A stretch of 64,000 nt of DNA from Cervus elaphus (Eukaryota; Chordata; Mammalia; Artiodactyla; Cervidae): NCBI RefSeq assembly GCF_910594005.1, contig NC_057847.1, positions 22,108,001-22,172,000 of the forward strand. Direction: 5' to 3'. Below the pieces are notes generated by a model. The model searched no databases and was not told the origin of the DNA. It was given only the letters and a program-made list of their open reading frames with translations. Each line of letters starts with the position of its first letter. Within the stretch, counting starts at the first letter, position 1. A program made the translations under genes and the position numbers. Below, in pieces: positions 1-11,579 of the stretch.

Positions 1-47
1 ATGATTTCCCAGATATTGGCAGAGAAACCATTTTAAGGCATCTTTAC

Positions 48-161
48 CTTCAAATGATAGATGTGTTCTTCAGTATCAAGGTCTATTCTCCGAGCTTTCT
101 TTTTAATTGACATGACAGAGAGTCCCACATCGATGCTTCCATGGACCTTCCCTTTCTGGAT
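48..161 (-). CDS. OSBPL6: OSBPL6 coding exon 5, codons 125-162, PH domain middle
   Basis: A 114-base, phase 0-0 exon. On the minus strand the acceptor is CTTTTGATTTCAG and the donor is AAG|GTAAAGATG. It encodes 38 residues beginning IQKGKVHGSIDVGLSVM and ending DTEEHIYHLK. This is the PH-domain section after the third strand, including the lysine/arginine-rich KKKARR loop and the IDLDTEEHIYHLK strand pair typical of the ORP3/ORP6/ORP7 subfamily. The KKKARR form is what makes me choose ORP6 over ORP3 or ORP7 (recalled). The C-terminal helix of the PH domain, the FFAT motif and the ORD with its fingerprint lie beyond position 1. Confidence 0.95.
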
Positions 162-1222
162 CTGAAATCAAAAGATTGGTTAAAAGGCTGAAAGGATATG
201 TGATCTGATGTGTTTCTGTACTGAAGTGAGCTTAATGTAAACTTTCATTTATCTACAGGAGATGGAAGATCACACCTCCTGAACAGAGAGGAAATGGCTA
301 AGGTTCTGAAGTTAAGGTCCTTAATCTGAGGACAGCTGAAGTTGCAGTGACTTCATGCCAATTTCAATAAGTAAGGCTATTTATCTCACTCTTGTTTTGG
401 CATAACTATAATGTTAATTCTTTGTAACTCTAGATTACACAGTTTACATCCTAAGAGAGACTTTTTCTGGTTCCTAAAATAACTATGGTCCATCTTTGAC
501 CTACAACCCCAAACATACCCAAGTAATCAGCTAGCAGACAGCTGCAGGGTAGAAATGGGCAGTCGGGACTGAGTGCACAGAGCCGGCAGCTCATCTTCTG
601 GCTGCCCTCATCTGATCAAGGACACACAGCTGACTCATGAAGGAGCCAGGGATGGAACTGAAATCTGAGCCCTCTGCTATTTCTCCCACACGCAATGACA
701 AGAGGGAGAGTGCTTTCCAGTTTTGCATGCAAGCAATAACTTTTGATATTAAAGAAAGGTAATTTGGAATAATTTTAGAGCTGGGATGCTCAAGATAAAG
801 GAATATATGAAACAGAAATGAAGTCCATAGATAAGTCTTAAAAAAACATCAGTAAGAACACAGGCTGAATTTCAGAAAAAGCACATAAAGCATAGTTTGT
901 TGAGAAATGCAGGGAAAAAAGTCTACTTGAGTTTTCTAAGACAGAAAGGGTGATTTTTGTTAGTTGGTGACTTTTAGGTTTAAGCTTCTGTTTTTAACAG
1001 CTTACATTACAATAGTTAAATTTTCATGCAGCAGTTTGAGATTTTATGCTAGCTTGAGCATAAGCATAAAACACACCTTCCATGCAACATGGAAGTCTGG
1101 TAGGTTGTTAAGTCTTACAGGCACAGAAACACACAGAACTGGTAACTACGGCACAACACTTGGACACTGTGGTGTTGACTCACTTCAAGCAGAATTCGAA
1201 ACCAATCCTTTTGTCTACTTAC
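162..1222 (-). other. OSBPL6: OSBPL6 intron between coding exons 4 and 5
   Basis: A 1,061-base intron with intact GT and AG ends on the minus strand. About 580-690 is weakly MIR-like; otherwise I recognise nothing. Confidence 0.8.
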
Positions 1223-1276
1223 ATCAAGTGGTGCCTTTGAATACTTTAACATTCCATTATCCAGGACAAAAAAACG
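1223..1276 (-). CDS. OSBPL6: OSBPL6 coding exon 4, codons 107-124, PH domain core
   Basis: A 54-base micro-exon, phase 0-0, too short to be found as an ORF. On the minus strand the acceptor is GGTTCTTGCAG and the donor is GAT|GTAAGTAGAC, a near-consensus donor. It encodes RFFVLDNGMLKYSKAPLD, the second and third beta strands of the PH domain (basic residue, FFVL, then LKYSK). It lies 2,640 bases downstream of the previous exon and 1,061 bases upstream of the next. Skipping it would stay in frame but remove the PH core strands. Two plus-strand reading frames across this point are shadows. Confidence 0.95.
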
Positions 1277-1532
1277 CTGCAAGAACCAAACAGTCCCCAG
1301 TTACTATAAGTATTCTGAATTACATAAAACATTCACAAGTGTGGGTCTAATATTGCTTGGTACTTAGTAATCAACATGTTTGACCATTTCCATGTATTTG
1401 AATTTAGTGCACCTGGCCACAGCCAGTCACATGAAATGGTAAGGAAATCTGAGCTCTCATTCCATACCATTTACCTAGTAGGGTTCTTTTACACATAATC
1501 CAATGGGGATGAAATTTTTCACCACAGTTTTC

Positions 1533-1654
1533 TTTTCTTTTCTTTTTGGCTGTACCGCACAGCTTGCGGGATCTCAGTTCCCTGACCAGGGATTAAACCT
1601 GGGCCACAGCACTGAAAGTGCCTAATTCTAACCAGTAGACTACATGGATGTCCC
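1533..1654 (-). repeat. CHR-2-type tRNA-derived SINE
   Basis: A pyrimidine tail (the poly(A) of a minus-strand copy) leads into TTTTTGGCTGTACCGCAC, 'gatctcagttccctgacc' and a 3' end matching the CHR head in reverse. Imperfect flanking repeats (tcaccacagttttc at 1519, tcaccagtttttc at 1658) look like its target duplication. Confidence 0.8.
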
Positions 1655-1670
1655 CCATCACCAGTTTTTC

Positions 1671-3440
1671 TTAATGGGGGAGTGGGAGTAGCAGGAGGAA
1701 CCCCAGAGCCTATATCTAGGACTCTCTGAATGAACTACACTGGGATGTTTTTCAAAATAAGAAATGAGAATAAACTGAGTTAGGTCACAGTGATTCTGTG
1801 AGGAACTTGACTGCTTGTTTACTTTCCCACCTTGCAGGTAAATTCTTGACTCTCCCTAGCTACCATGGATAATTCTGAAAATACCCATGTCTGTAAATAG
1901 AAGCCAGTGGACTGAAGCTATGAATAATGAATTATCTGGAAAGTTTAAAAAGTAGCCTTATCAATATGCTTGCATCTCCACTTAGAAAAATACTTCCATT
2001 TCACTATTAGTAAAACAGATTAAAAATTATTTCTTAACTCTATTAAGGGGGAATAAATAGATATATTTGGAGTGGTTTTTGTCTCTTCCAAGATACTCCT
2101 GGTCCAGTCCAAATAAATCTAACTATTTTTGATCCACAAACCTCAGGAGCTCTTTTGGTTGATTTCCTTTCCATGGACAATCGACAGGAGAACAAACAGC
2201 TCCCGTGACCCAATCAAACAATGGGTCCAGGGTCCTCTAGTCTCCACAGATGCAGGTAAATTACCGTGGCTGGTAAATTACTCGGCTGGGAAGTTTTTAT
2301 GTGACTTAGGAACTCTAGGCTGCTGAGGTGACAGGCAGTCGGGCCTGGGGACACCCTATACAGAACTCGCAGAAGGCCACTGTAACCCTTTCTTACAGTT
2401 CTGGGGGGGGCAGCAAGTAAGCACTGGAGGAAAGAACCTTTACAGCTGAAAAATACTTGAGTTTTTGATTGCCTATGACTTGGGCAATCAAATGGACTGA
2501 TGCTTGAATAAATACAGTATCACAGACCAGGAGCAAAGGCGATGAAGGGAGGACCTACTACTGCTCATGTAGCAAAATGTTCTAAGGGACGATCCAGAAA
2601 GAGCTGCAGCTGAACCACAGCCAATTTTGCTGAAACATGGATTGAGAGTGCTAAATTAAAGTCAGCAATTCAGGTAAATGTGTTTTTGTGACCCCTTTCT
2701 TCTATTTTTCCATTTCTATCTATCAAAGAATTCTAGCAGAGATAACCTATAGGATGGTCATGGGGAGGAGACAAGCAAGGCCATTGATTTGAGGAATTGA
2801 AAAGTGGGAATGTCAGAATGAAAGGCAAAGGTGCTCCCAGGAAGGTGTAAGGCCAGCTGACCAAAATCCAAGAGAGATCAAGGGTGAAGAGAGATTCCTG
2901 GTACTGGTATAATATTATGGGTTCGAGGAGACTGTCAAGGTTTCCGACAAGTGAGAGAGAAGAAGACTCTTTGACTGGCTTTTATTCCATCCTCAGAGAT
3001 AGGGAGTTGAGGCAACATTTCCCATCTGTTAATTTTTAAGTCCTTCCCTTAATTTGCAAAAAATACATTTCCTTAAGGATGTTATAATCCATAACCTCCA
3101 GTTTTGAGCCAATGGGCAGCAACCACCACTCCATTTGCACCCCCAAATCCATCTGCCTTGAGATGAAATCCATCAGCAGATGTGGCAAGTAATGAACCTG
3201 TTCTTCCAGTGATTCTAGATAGATACTGGTGGTCTATCCAAAGGCTTGTATTGAAAACTGAGGACAGCTTGCTTCTCCTAAGTGTCCAGAACTCTTGCTA
3301 CTCAGGTCATTGCAACAATGCAATGCAAAATATTTTCTTCATAATTAAAACTGGAAGATGGAAAAATTATGTGGAGTTGGGGAGAGAGAAATACACCATA
3401 TATATTAAAGGGCAGTAGGCAAACTTCCAAAACAAGTGAT
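1671..3440. other. Intronic sequence without recognised elements
   Basis: OSBPL6 intron (coding exon 3 to 4). I see only a G8 run near 2403 and no named repeat, ORF of note or splice-bounded exon. Confidence 0.5.
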
Positions 3441-3454
3441 TTCCCATCTTTAGT

Positions 3455-3760
3455 TTGCACTGGCAAACAATAATTCTAGGAATTTACTCCAAGAACTTAA
3501 ATGGAAATTCATGTATAAGAATCTTCATCACAACATCATACAGTAAAAAATCAGACACATGTATACACACAGCAATAGGAAATTGGTTCAGTAGTGGTGG
3601 GGTATATAGTCTAAATCCATCTGATGAAATACATGCGTGCATTTAAAAGCAGCTCAAGTTTAGAAGAATGTTTAATAAGAACATATTTATCCTAACTGAA
3701 GTTTAAGAAGCAGAGTACACAACAATATGTGTAAACTGGATTTTAAATATCATGTAAAAT
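3455..3760 (+). repeat. Ancient L1 (L1M-type) fragment
   Basis: The text follows the familiar L1 3' region order: 'attctaggaatttactcc', then 'cttcatcacaacatcata', then 'aataggaaattggttcag', then a degenerate 'gcatttaaaagcag'. It is diverged, so old. Confidence 0.65.
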
Positions 3761-3916
3761 ATTTTTTCTCTGCTTACAGCCACTACAGAACGAACAGATA
3801 TGACAGGCTGCAGCCTGTATGGTTAAAATAAGGCTGTATAACCACTTAATGACACCAAGTTAAGACCCTCTCTAATTATGAAGATGATCTGAAGATGAAT
3901 GTGATGAAAATGGTAC

Positions 3917-4039
3917 CTTGTGCCAGCCTTTTAAAGGCCATTTTCTCTTCTTTAGCATAAAACCCTCATGTTTGTCTGGTCTCTGGACATTGGTTTGGCC
4001 TATTTTCAGTCCTTCTATAATTTCCCAGCTGTCAGCTTC
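3917..4039 (-). CDS. OSBPL6: OSBPL6 coding exon 3, codons 66-106, start of PH domain
   Basis: A 123-base, phase 0-0 exon. On the minus strand the acceptor is TTTTCTCTTAG and the donor is AAG|GTACCATTTT. It encodes 41 residues beginning EADSWEIIEGLKIGQ and ending KRKWPLKGWHK. The segment HEGFMLKKRKWPLKGWHK, from about residue 89, is the first beta strand and the basic beta1-beta2 loop of a pleckstrin-homology domain, the part that contacts phosphoinositide head groups in PH domains generally. The domain is split exactly at WHK|RFF, so the next exon completes the WHKRFFVL motif. There are no in-frame stops and the splice sites are intact, so this looks functional. Confidence 0.96.
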
Positions 4040-4702
4040 CTAAGAGAAAAGAAGAAAAACAAATCACATATTTCTCAGTGTTTGATGACACACTTAGAAG
4101 CAAATTCCGAGGTAGAAGTTGCTTTTGAAACAACACTCAACCCATCAGAGGTATGAATATCACTCTGGCACATTCTCTAACATCACCCACAGCTTTGCAC
4201 TTATAACTGAAGTGAGAACGCGCTCCTGGGTACACCTGGAGGAATGCAGGCCATCAGAACAGAGCTGGACAGCGGTGAAGTCTGGGGTAGAATGGTTTTG
4301 ATTGCCTGTATTCACAAGATTTAAAATGCACTTTTCCAGGCAATTCATCTCTGTGGACAGAGGCACATTAAAGTTTTAAAATAAGATCATTTTGATGAAA
4401 CATGTTCAATTAGCGTGTGGGCCTGACTTTCTGTAGAAATAAAAAGGCTGTAGTAGCCTAAGTAGCTCACAATCTGTTAGGCTGAAGAGCAGCCCTGTGG
4501 GCATCTGTTTCCCCTCGGTGAGGCTGCTGACATTTCTAAGTGAGCATAAAATGCCCCACTTGCCAAATACCCACCAAGAAGTCCGTGCTTTCGAAGACAC
4601 ACGTTGTGAGAAAAACACACCGTTGGGAGCCCATGGAAAGAACGCCCAACTGCACGGCCAAAAATCTGAGCTTCTAGAGTCCACATCATCACCCTCCTCT
4701 GT

Positions 4703-5140
4703 TAGTTCAGTTCAGTTGCTCAGTCGTGTCCAACTCTTTGCGGCCCCATGAACCACAGCACGCCAGGCCTCCCTGTCCATCACCAACTCCCGGAGTCCAC
4801 CCAAACCCATATCCATTGTGTCGGTGATGCCATCCAACCATCTCATCCTCTGTCGGCCCCTTCTCCTCCTGCCCTCAATCTTTCCCAGCATCAGGGTCTT
4901 TTCGAATGAGTCAGCTCTTCGCATCAGGTGGCCAAAGTATTGGAGCTTCAGCTTCAACATCAGTCCTTCCAATGAACACCCAGGACTGATCTCCTCTAGG
5001 ATGGACTGGTTGGATCTCCTTGCAGTCCAAGGGACTCTCAAGGGTCTTCTCCAACACCACAGTTCAAAAGCACCAATTCTTCTGCGCTCAGCTTTCTTTA
5101 TAGTCCAACTCTCACATGCATACATGACCACTGGAAAAAT
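4703..5140 (-). repeat. BovB LINE 3' fragment with fossil RT C-terminus
   Basis: A truncated minus-strand BovB copy. Reading 5131 down to 4712 gives an open 139-residue stretch with the known BovB C-terminal landmarks: CESWTIKKAERRRI, FELWCWRRPLRVPW, QYFGHLMRRADS and RRRRGRQRMRWLDG. It ends in the 'ctgaactgaactaac' tail seen in reverse at 4703-4715. It is 5'-truncated, so it is not an active element. It lies in the OSBPL6 intron between coding exons 2 and 3. Confidence 0.9.
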
Positions 5141-5304
5141 TTCCTGTTAAAAACAGACTAAATCATGGTTTCCTCTTCCATAAGATACATTTTGTTCATC
5201 TATGTTGTTTTTTAAAAAAGCTTTTAAAATGAATTGTCAATATTTAAAAATCAGAGGATTTCAGACTTTAAAAATCCAAATTTCTAGTGTTTGTGGAAGC
5301 GTAA

Positions 5305-5498
5305 GATGCTGGGAGGGATTGGGGGCAGGAGAAGGGGCCGACAGAGGATGAGATGGCTGGATGGCATCACCAACTCGATGGACATGAGTTTGAGTAAACT
5401 CCAGGAGTTGGTGATGGACAGGGAGACCTGGCGTGCTGCGATTCATGGGGTTGCAAAGAGTCGGATACAACTGAGAGACTGAACTGAACTGAACTGAA
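5305..5498 (+). repeat. BovB LINE extreme 3' end
   Basis: Begins at 'gatgctgggagggattgg', passes through the RQRMRWLDGIT-coding stretch, and ends in tandem 'ctgaa' units. It is a 5'-truncated copy in the opposite orientation to the BovB piece at 4703-5140. Confidence 0.9.
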
Positions 5499-5509
5499 GA
5501 TCTGGCAAT

Positions 5510-6190
5510 GTTGGTCCTGCCCTGGGGGATGGCAGCCCATCTTCAGTCTGCCACAGTCCCCCTTGGGTCTGCTTCCATGTTGGACAGCTGCTCTGCAGCA
5601 ACATCTTGGGTTTTAGAATCCCCGGGCCAGGTAATTTCCAAGGGCCCACGCAGCTCTATAGTAACCGCTGACCTGGTAAACACCCGTGTTCTAGATCTCA
5701 GGCTTGGGGCTCACTCAAGCATAAGCAGAGGCAGGAACAATGAGGTCACATCGCGTGCATGACTGCTGCAATCCTGCCCATGGAGCAGGGAAGCAAAATC
5801 TCTCAGCACAACCTGCTTGACCACCTCAGCTCTGGAAAGCTGGATGCAGCTTCATGGATCAGGGCAGGCCTCTCTGCAGAACGATCTGACCCAAAGTGAC
5901 TCAGGAAGCTGACTTCTGAGGGGTGTTCTATCAGCAATCTTCTTTAGACTATGGCACAGAGGCTTCAGCGGGAATGGCAAGGGGTTCTATCTTGGGGCAG
6001 ATGGACTTGCCAGCCCAGGGTCTGGGTGGTGGCTGTCCAGAGTCTACTGCAGGACTGTGAGGCTCTGACAGGACCCAGGGGCCAAGGGGCCATAGTCAGT
6101 TACTGACATCAGCCACAGAGATGGGAGGGGAGAGGGCTGCATATTTACCATCCATGCCTCTTTCTTCTGTCTTCTTTCATCTCAGAAGCT
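5510..6190. other. GC-richer intronic segment, nothing recognised
   Basis: A stretch of moderate GC content with several short open frames. None has splice-bounded or recognisable protein character. Confidence 0.4.
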
Positions 6191-6203
6191 GCTTGCCCTC
6201 TGC

Positions 6204-6416
6204 TGTGTGTACTTAGTTGCTAAGTCATGTCTGACTCTTTGAGACCCCGTGGACTGTAGCCTGCCAGGCTCCTCTGTCTATGGGGATTCTCCAGGCAAGA
6301 AAACTGGAGTGGGTTGCCATGCTCTCCTCCAGGGGATCTTTCCACCCCAGGGATCAAATCTAGGTCTCTCATATTGCAAGCAGATTCTTTGCCATCTGAG
6401 CGACCAGGGAAGCCCA
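6204..6416 (-). repeat. Bov-tA SINE
   Basis: Reverse of the BovA body ('gactctttgagaccccgt', 'ctccaggcaagaaaactg') followed by the reversed tRNA-like head ending 'gaccagggaagccc'. It is a full-length dimer in the minus orientation. Confidence 0.92.
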
Positions 6417-6429
6417 CTTGCTCTTTGGC

Positions 6430-9380
6430 TGAGTCAAATCTATGTGTAAGTCCAAATATGTGTAAATAGAGTGGGATTTTCACAGAAAATTGTTTCCAGG
6501 AGATGTGGCTGAACATTGCTTCATGCTAACATCATTAAGCCTAGGAGATACTCCTGGCTTCTGAAGCCAGCATCATGCTTCTACCTGCCTGAAGCCCAAG
6601 CCCACAACCACCAGCACCCCTGAGAACTGATCCAAGATCACTGCCATTTCTCCATCTTCTCGGTCATCTCTGAGGGCGCCTGGTGAATGAGCTATTAATA
6701 CCTCTCTCACGGAAATGCAGCTGCCAGTGCTTATCTGGTCACATTAAGAACCTTTAAAGGAGCTGTAAACTTCCTTGTACACAAGAAAACAACCTACAAA
6801 GTGATTCTCTACTTAAGTACTGTCGGAAACTGTGACTGATCTGGTCAGAACCATCAATTAGATATGGTAATTTTTTCAAAAATATTTCTTTCTAAATAAA
6901 TCCACTTTATACCTAAAAAAAAAAACAAAACAAAACTTCTGATGAGACAATTTCAGGCTCTGTACCCTATTTTTAGGACACTAAAAGGCACTGTCCTCAG
7001 GAGTACAAAGCAGAGTGCTTTGGTATATTCATTTTTTAATACTGAACTGTAATTCAATCCAGGTGAGCACTGTTTATAAATAATGAGAGAATAATAGAAG
7101 AAAATAGCAAGTTCTTGTACAAAGTCCAGTTATCTTTGGCTTTTCATTCCATCAGTGAAGCAGATAAAAATGATTGATTTTTATTCCATAAAACTAATAG
7201 ATTTCTATAGATTTCTTTTAGAAAGCCTTAATGTAATCGAGAAATTAAAAAGAAAACCTCTCTACATATGTGTACCTATATTCATGAGCACTCTCTCTGG
7301 TCCTAGAGAGATATCAGCTGTATTTAATGATATTTCTATTTTTAGTAGCCCCATCGATGGATAGCATCTCCAGAAGAAGAGCATTTTTATTTTTGGCTAG
7401 ATCTTATCTTATTTGAAGGCTAGTGTTCATCTTTGATTTATTCTCTCTCCATGTGTGACGAATACTCTGCATTATGTATGAAAATGGAAATCTTTAATAA
7501 TAAGTACAAATGCTATTTGAATTTTTTCTTAATTAAATTCAGAATGTAGTAATAGCTTGTCCCTGTGGAACTATGACTACTGATCTCTGTCACAGCAGTT
7601 TTTTTCTTCTTTGGGAATTTAACTACAGAGGGAAAAAAGGGGCGGGGCTGTGTGGATAAGACAGAAAAAGCAAAAAGTTAAAAATGTATTTTGTAAATAT
7701 ACACGCAGCAGTTCTGAACAGGTAACTGCACTCACTCTGATTCAGCATTACTACACCCAGCAAAAGAAATTAGGAAGAATCCTAATATAGTTCTTAAAGT
7801 TAAATAAACTGTCAAACAGACAAAAAAGCAAAGGATAATGCCAGAGCAAACAGTTCTATTTCAATTATAAATACTGATGATAATGTTACAAATAAGGTGT
7901 GTAAGAAATGAAATACCCTATCTTAGGACTTCATACAATTCATCTCTATACTCAGTAGACCAGGTCTGTTTTGAGAAAGCTAAAATTGCTTTCTGAAAAC
8001 TGAATAACTTTTCTTAATTTCAATTAATATCAATTTTCTTCTTAAAGTCACCAACTTTCATAGGTTTATGTATATTAGAAACAGTCAAAAACCCTAACAT
8101 AATCAATACTTGCAACAGATATACAAACATTTTTGCTATTACAAAAGTTTTAAAAACACCGTTGATCTAATAACAATACCCCCAAACAGAAAGGAACCTG
8201 ATAACATCCCTAGGCTGTTCATTTGGGAAAAAAAGACATTTCCTTTCTCAAGAGTATATTCTCTAGGCGCATATGCGTAGGTGGTGGATATGTGAAATGC
8301 TTTAGGAGGTGAAAGTATCAAACAAAGCATTTGAACAAATCCTGAGACAAGACTATGTGTACTTTAAACAGTGTTCTTCCACCACCAACCAGTACCCAGG
8401 GAGTCCATCTTCTCTCAAAGTGGCTGAGGGATGGTGAGATACTATGGTGTCTGGATTGAACGGGACTCTGATTTCATGGGGTCCCAAGAGAGCTGTTATG
8501 TATTTGTACAGAAACACAACAAGAATATGAGTCACACAGCAAGATCTAAGCAGGCAGATGCATGGAGAAGTAATGAGAAGTGGATGTTGCCAGGGTCCTA
8601 CCCAGATCCCAAAGTGGGTGCTCAATCAGTGTGAGCCACCTTCTCCATCACCCCTACATGGGGTTATTTTCTCTGTCCTTTAGCTGTGTCTTAAGAGAGA
8701 ACTGAGGTTTCAAAGAGATTTCTGGTCATATTTACCAAGTAGACATTCTCTGTTTGCCATTCAAATAGAAATAAGATTGTTGTTCATTTCTAAGTTTTTT
8801 TTTTTTTTTTTTTTTTACAGTTTAATAACTCCCTTATTTTAATTTGGCAACCTGCTCCTATCTGACAGAATAAACTCTATGGCTTGTAACACCTTCAAAG
8901 TATAAAGAGGTACTATATTCTACAATATAATAGTGTAGTAGAGCATTCTTTTCACAAAGGATTCTGTTTAATGTAGGAAAAGCAACATGGATGAATCAGT
9001 TATCCATACTTAGTTAACCTTTTGGGGAAATAAAGTGCCATTTTTGTCTTTGGATTCAAAATCCCCATGCATTCTATTTTTTGAGTTTCTCAATAGGGGA
9101 GCCTGAAAATCTCAGGGAATTGAGCAGGGGATGGGAATAAATAGGATGGTGTCTCCTCGACTCTTCTTTGTGATTTTTGCATAGGCATAAGTTAATTTAG
9201 ATGTTCCCATAGTTTGAGGAAAAGGAAGCCCAGGGAGAGGGAACACTGGCTTCCACGATTCAGAAAAGGTCTGCATCAGTAGTCTCTGCGTCCCCCTCGA
9301 AGCTCACTGCTAGGAAGCCCAGCTGTAAGAAGGGTACTGAACTCTGAACACACAGCAGCCCCCCTGGATAGGGACTCTTT
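6430..9380. other. Long intronic stretch without recognised genes
   Basis: AT-rich OSBPL6 intron. Contains an A-rich patch at 6915-6936 and a T22 run at 8795-8816. No ORF or repeat family can be supported here. Confidence 0.5.
8795..8816. repeat. Poly(T) tract, 22 bases
   Basis: An uninterrupted T22 homopolymer. I see no retroposon body attached and no clear flanking duplication. Confidence 0.9.
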
Positions 9381-9384
9381 ACCC

Positions 9385-9612
9385 TGCAGGTGGAGCAGAG
9401 TTTAAATGAGTCTAAGTTTGAGTCCCTGACCTGCGACTCAGCAGCTTTTTTCACTCTGGGCAAGTTACTAACTCTTGGTTCCTGTATTTGTAAAATGTAA
9501 TAAATACCTACTCTACATGGAACTGCCCATAAGGATTATAGTAAATGGAATCAAGTCTTAATATAACACCTGGTACCCAGTGCATGGTACCTGCTGTTGC
9601 TGTTGTTGCTAC
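9385..9612 (+). repeat. MIR SINE
   Basis: Shows the MIR order: 'gcaagttactaactctt', 'tgtatttgtaaaatgtaa', then 'aggattatagtaaatgg' and 'acacctggtacccagtgc'. It is old and diverged. Confidence 0.75.
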
Positions 9613-9723
9613 TTCCGGGCCCAGTGATTTTTCTTTTAATTACCTTGATAGAGAAATATTAGCTCATCTCTCCAAGAGAGAAGGATGATAATTTCTCTTG
9701 CCTTTCCCTTAGAACAAAGAGAA

Positions 9724-9981
9724 AGTGAAAAGAAATGAAAGTGTCAGTCACTCAGTTGTGTCCGACTCTTTGCAAACCCATGGACTGTAGACCACCAGGT
9801 TCCTCTGCCCATGGAATTCTCCAGGCAAGAATACTGAATTGAAGTATTTCAAGTTCAATAGTGGACTGGCGTATTTCAATTCATTTCCCCCTCCAGGGGA
9901 TCTTCCGGACCCAGGGATCGAACCTGAGCCTCCTGCATTGCAGGCAGATTCTTTACTTTCTTAGCCACCCGGGAAGCCCAA
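9724..9981 (-). repeat. Bov-tA SINE with internal rearrangement
   Basis: A minus-strand copy bounded by direct repeats aacaaagagaa (9713-9723 and 9982-9992), so a bona fide insertion. About 40 extra bases (around 9838-9880), containing inverted gaattgaa/ttcaattc, sit between the two usual halves. Confidence 0.9.
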
Positions 9982-10218
9982 AACAAAGAGAATTCTGGCC
10001 ATCTGTATGTAACCCTGCAAATCTCAGCAAATACATGTTCATCTCTTCCCTTCTTAGGGCAAGATACCCTACATATTGGGAGGGGGGAAAGAAGAGAAAG
10101 AGCAGTTCTACAATGGGCATCACAACCAGTTTAGGGGAGTCAGGTGAAAGAGGTTTCGTTCAACTGGCCCGGGGCCAGACCTCCTGCCGCCTGAGCGAGC
10201 AGACACTGCGTCACTGAC

Positions 10219-10311
10219 CTTGGAGAGCGGCACTGGCTCTGGTTCCAGCAGCTGCCGACTTAGAGAGGGTTCGGTGCTTGTGGAAGAAGTCCTCTCCAGT
10301 ATGTGGATGCT
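10219..10311 (-). CDS. OSBPL6: OSBPL6 coding exon 2, codons 35-65
   Basis: A 93-base, phase 0-0 exon. On the minus strand it follows TATTTTCAG and ends in CCAAG before the donor GTCAGTGACG. It encodes 31 residues beginning SIHILERTSSTSTEPS and ending EPEPVPLSK, the acidic/proline stretch that I recognise as preceding the PH domain in ORP6. It joins in frame to the 34-codon start exon 17,613 bases upstream and to the next exon 6,179 bases downstream. As it is a multiple of three, skipping it would keep the frame. The region is low-complexity linker with Ser/Thr residues that could be phosphorylated (inference). The family identity is recalled, not searched. Confidence 0.95.
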
Positions 10312-10839
10312 CTGAAAATACACAGAAATACAGCTGAGGGTTAGAAAATCCATTCCTCATGTGGGTGGACAGGAGGGTGAGATCACACACATCACAGTAA
10401 GAGCAGCAAGCTAGGTCAACGATGACGAGTTCCAGAGGGGACCAAAGGCAGCAACAACTGTAAGAAAAGTGTCAGGACAGGATTTTGTCTCCTTCCCTTA
10501 TGGATTTGATGGTGAATTTCTGTTACAATACTGATTTTAGTCTTAGAGAGTCAGAGAGCACATAAATTTAAAAAAAAAAAAAATGGAATAAGTCCCAACA
10601 TTTTCATAACTTTATGAGAATGGTGGTACACCTACTACCTTAGATGGCTAGCCTTATATAGAAATATTTGCTCATCTTTTGAATGGCAGGAAACAGAGAA
10701 AGGTCTACATCAAAAATCCCAGAACCATAATACTGTTCAGTGCCTAGAGTTTCTTATAATCCTTATAAGATAATTATATAATAGTATAATTATTATAGTT
10801 ACAATAATATGATAATTCTTAAATGCAGAGAAGAAAATG

Positions 10840-11570
10840 ATTCAACAAGCAGTAGATGTCTTTTACAAAGATTATAAAGAGCATTCACAGACCAGTAAGA
10901 TGACATTCCAATAGGAAAGTAGGCAAAGTATATGAGCAGGCAACTTGTGCAGAATATTTGAAAAGATGTTCAACTTCAACCACAGAGGTATTTAAAGAAA
11001 TGAAAACCAAAATAATAATGATTTTTTTTTAACCCATTACATTCAAGAATAGATCAGGGTTGGGGGAAAAGGAGTATATATTTGGTATACTTTTTAAAGA
11101 GGAATTTTGCAATTTTATTAAAAAGTCTTTGGAGAAAAAAGTACTGCCTAGTTGAACCAGCAATCTCATAGCTAAGTCTTTACTCTAAGGAAGTAATCAG
11201 ACCAGTATGGAAAGATATAGGAACAGATATACTTACTAAAGCATTATCTTATTATAGTAAAAAAAAATCTAATATATATGAGAATGGTACAGATTTTTAA
11301 GGAAGTATTAATACCATGCAATGATTAAAAATGATAACATGAACTTTGGTTTATTGATATGGAAAAAATAGTCACGGTGTTTGGTTAACTAAATAATCAG
11401 GCTATAAAGAATATGTAGAATATGATGATGCTAAGCTTACAATCAAAATATGTTCCAGAATGTTACAGTAGCTGTACAGAGGTGGTGGAATTACAGATGA
11501 TTTTTAATTTTTTTCTTAATTTTTTTAGTGCAAAAATATAAATTATATTTGGAAGAAATTAAGCACTTTA
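10840..11570 (+). repeat. Ancient L1 (L1M-type) 3' region
   Basis: Recognisable landmarks in order: 'aaaagatgttcaacttcaac', 'aaatgaaaaccaaaata', a Tyr/Ile-rich decayed ORF2 tail, 'taccatgcaatgattaaaaa', 'gatatggaaaaaatagtc'. It is heavily diverged and carries no ORF. Confidence 0.7.
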
Positions 11571-11579
11571 TACAAAGGG

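Noticed and set aside
4712..5131. 139-codon minus-strand frame with RT-like motifs
   Set aside because: A 5'-truncated BovB copy, not a host gene or complete element.
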